A stretch of 64,000 nucleotides of DNA, from positions 92,001 to 156,000 of the forward strand of contig JAJOZX010008806.1 in assembly GCA_023014485.1 (NCBI GenBank), read 5' to 3'. Position numbers and translations under genes: made by a program. The notes below the pieces were generated by a model. The model made no database searches. It was not told the DNA's origin and saw only the letters and a list, made by a program, of their open reading frames with translations. The stretch comes from Bathynomus jamesi (lineage: Eukaryota > Arthropoda > Malacostraca > Isopoda > Cirolanidae). This document shows, piece by piece, positions 63,452-64,000 of the stretch; position 1 is the first letter of the stretch; every line of letters starts with the position of its first letter.

Positions 63452-64000
63452 CCTACTAACTAGCCAGCCAATAAAGGAATTGGAACTCAGGTCATAAAAG
63501 GGGGGGGGGGGGTCAAGTTTGGAGGGTAGTTAAGCTGGGCAAGGGTTAACATTCTGTGCAAGTCATTTCCGGTACTTGTCTCCTACTTGTTTTCTATCCT
63601 TTCTGCCAAATCTCACTAAGGGTTATTGGGGCTCCAGGTGTTTTGTCAAGTGCGATTCATTGCCAGTCCTTTTGTTATGTTTATACTGTCACACTAAATA
63701 GTTGTTTATTTCAGATATAATAAAGAGGAAAACACAAGTAGTTTACTTCTATTAGGTCTACCTTTGAATTCTAGCCCTTTCTGGGACCCTGAGCGGTTGG
63801 GTCTCTTACTCAGTGGAGAGGAGAGTCAGATTGAGACACCTGCACTAGGGGAAGTCCTTTACAGTTAATGTGTGAGTCAGACCTGAATAATCTGGAAATA
63901 AACCACTGACCAGAGAGGCCTTCCTAGATACCAGAGGGGATTACATCTTTGCCCAGTCTCTTGACTATTCCGAACCCAGAAACGTGAAAAGGTGCTGGGT
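63452..64000. other. No identified gene
   Basis: Moderate-GC sequence to the window edge, with a G tract at about 63500. Nothing recognised; a feature running off the end cannot be excluded. Confidence 0.4.

Overview
The window is eukaryotic and reads as arthropod nuclear DNA, most likely a decapod crustacean. The grounds are very dense (TA)n, (GT)n, (CT)n and (AAT)n microsatellites, many AACCTAACC-type stretches, a heavy load of hAT, Tc1/mariner, MULE, Penelope and Jockey-type elements, and one compact intron-containing metazoan gene. The organism assignment is inference. I see nothing prokaryotic: no operons, no CRISPR array, no ribosome binding sites.

Only one host gene can be supported: ROMO1 (reactive oxygen species modulator 1) on the minus strand, two coding exons (54719-54586 and 50974-50866) encoding an 80-residue protein. 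Its 3.6-kb intron is mostly transposon. It holds a foldback element (51437-51729) and a 2.7-kb hAT-type insertion with identical 8-bp target duplications (51768-54473), which itself carries a mariner-group element with a decayed DUF4817/DDE transposase (52571-54145).

Layout. 1-5 kb: hairpin MITEs, a 5S-rRNA-derived SINE, AACGTT repeats, a MITE with a paralogous empty site, and a 32-bp minisatellite. 5-9.1 kb: a tRNA-derived repeat hit by a hAT element, then a foldback element hit by a full-length Tc1 element whose transposase appears intact across one short intron. 9-14.6 kb: AT-rich filler, small MITEs and a Penelope-like remnant. 14.7-17.8 kb: a FLYWCH/MULE transposon with a hAT element inserted in its transposase. 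18-23 kb: microsatellites, a 520-bp palindrome, hAT MITEs and tRNA-SINEs. 23.4-27.4 kb: a 58-bp minisatellite split by a Jockey/I-type LINE. 27.5-29.1 kb: a composite mariner shell. 29.4-31 kb: a second LINE type. 31.0-33.1 kb: a tandem array of 262-bp units, each with a tRNA-Ala-like module, that switches orientation. 33-42 kb: foldbacks, hAT MITEs and another 5S-SINE. 42.9-45.4 kb: a transposon with about 410-bp inverted repeats and a broken gene resembling an XPG/FEN-type nuclease plus a CXC cysteine domain (Academ-like; the most unusual system here). 46-50 kb: MITEs and a decayed Jockey LINE. 50.9-54.7 kb: ROMO1. 55-64 kb: a mariner fragment, a Tigger/pogo element, a second copy of the 23.6-kb LINE, and a hAT element.

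The elements do not work together as a pathway. The window is a record of nested insertions whose order can be read from target-site duplications.
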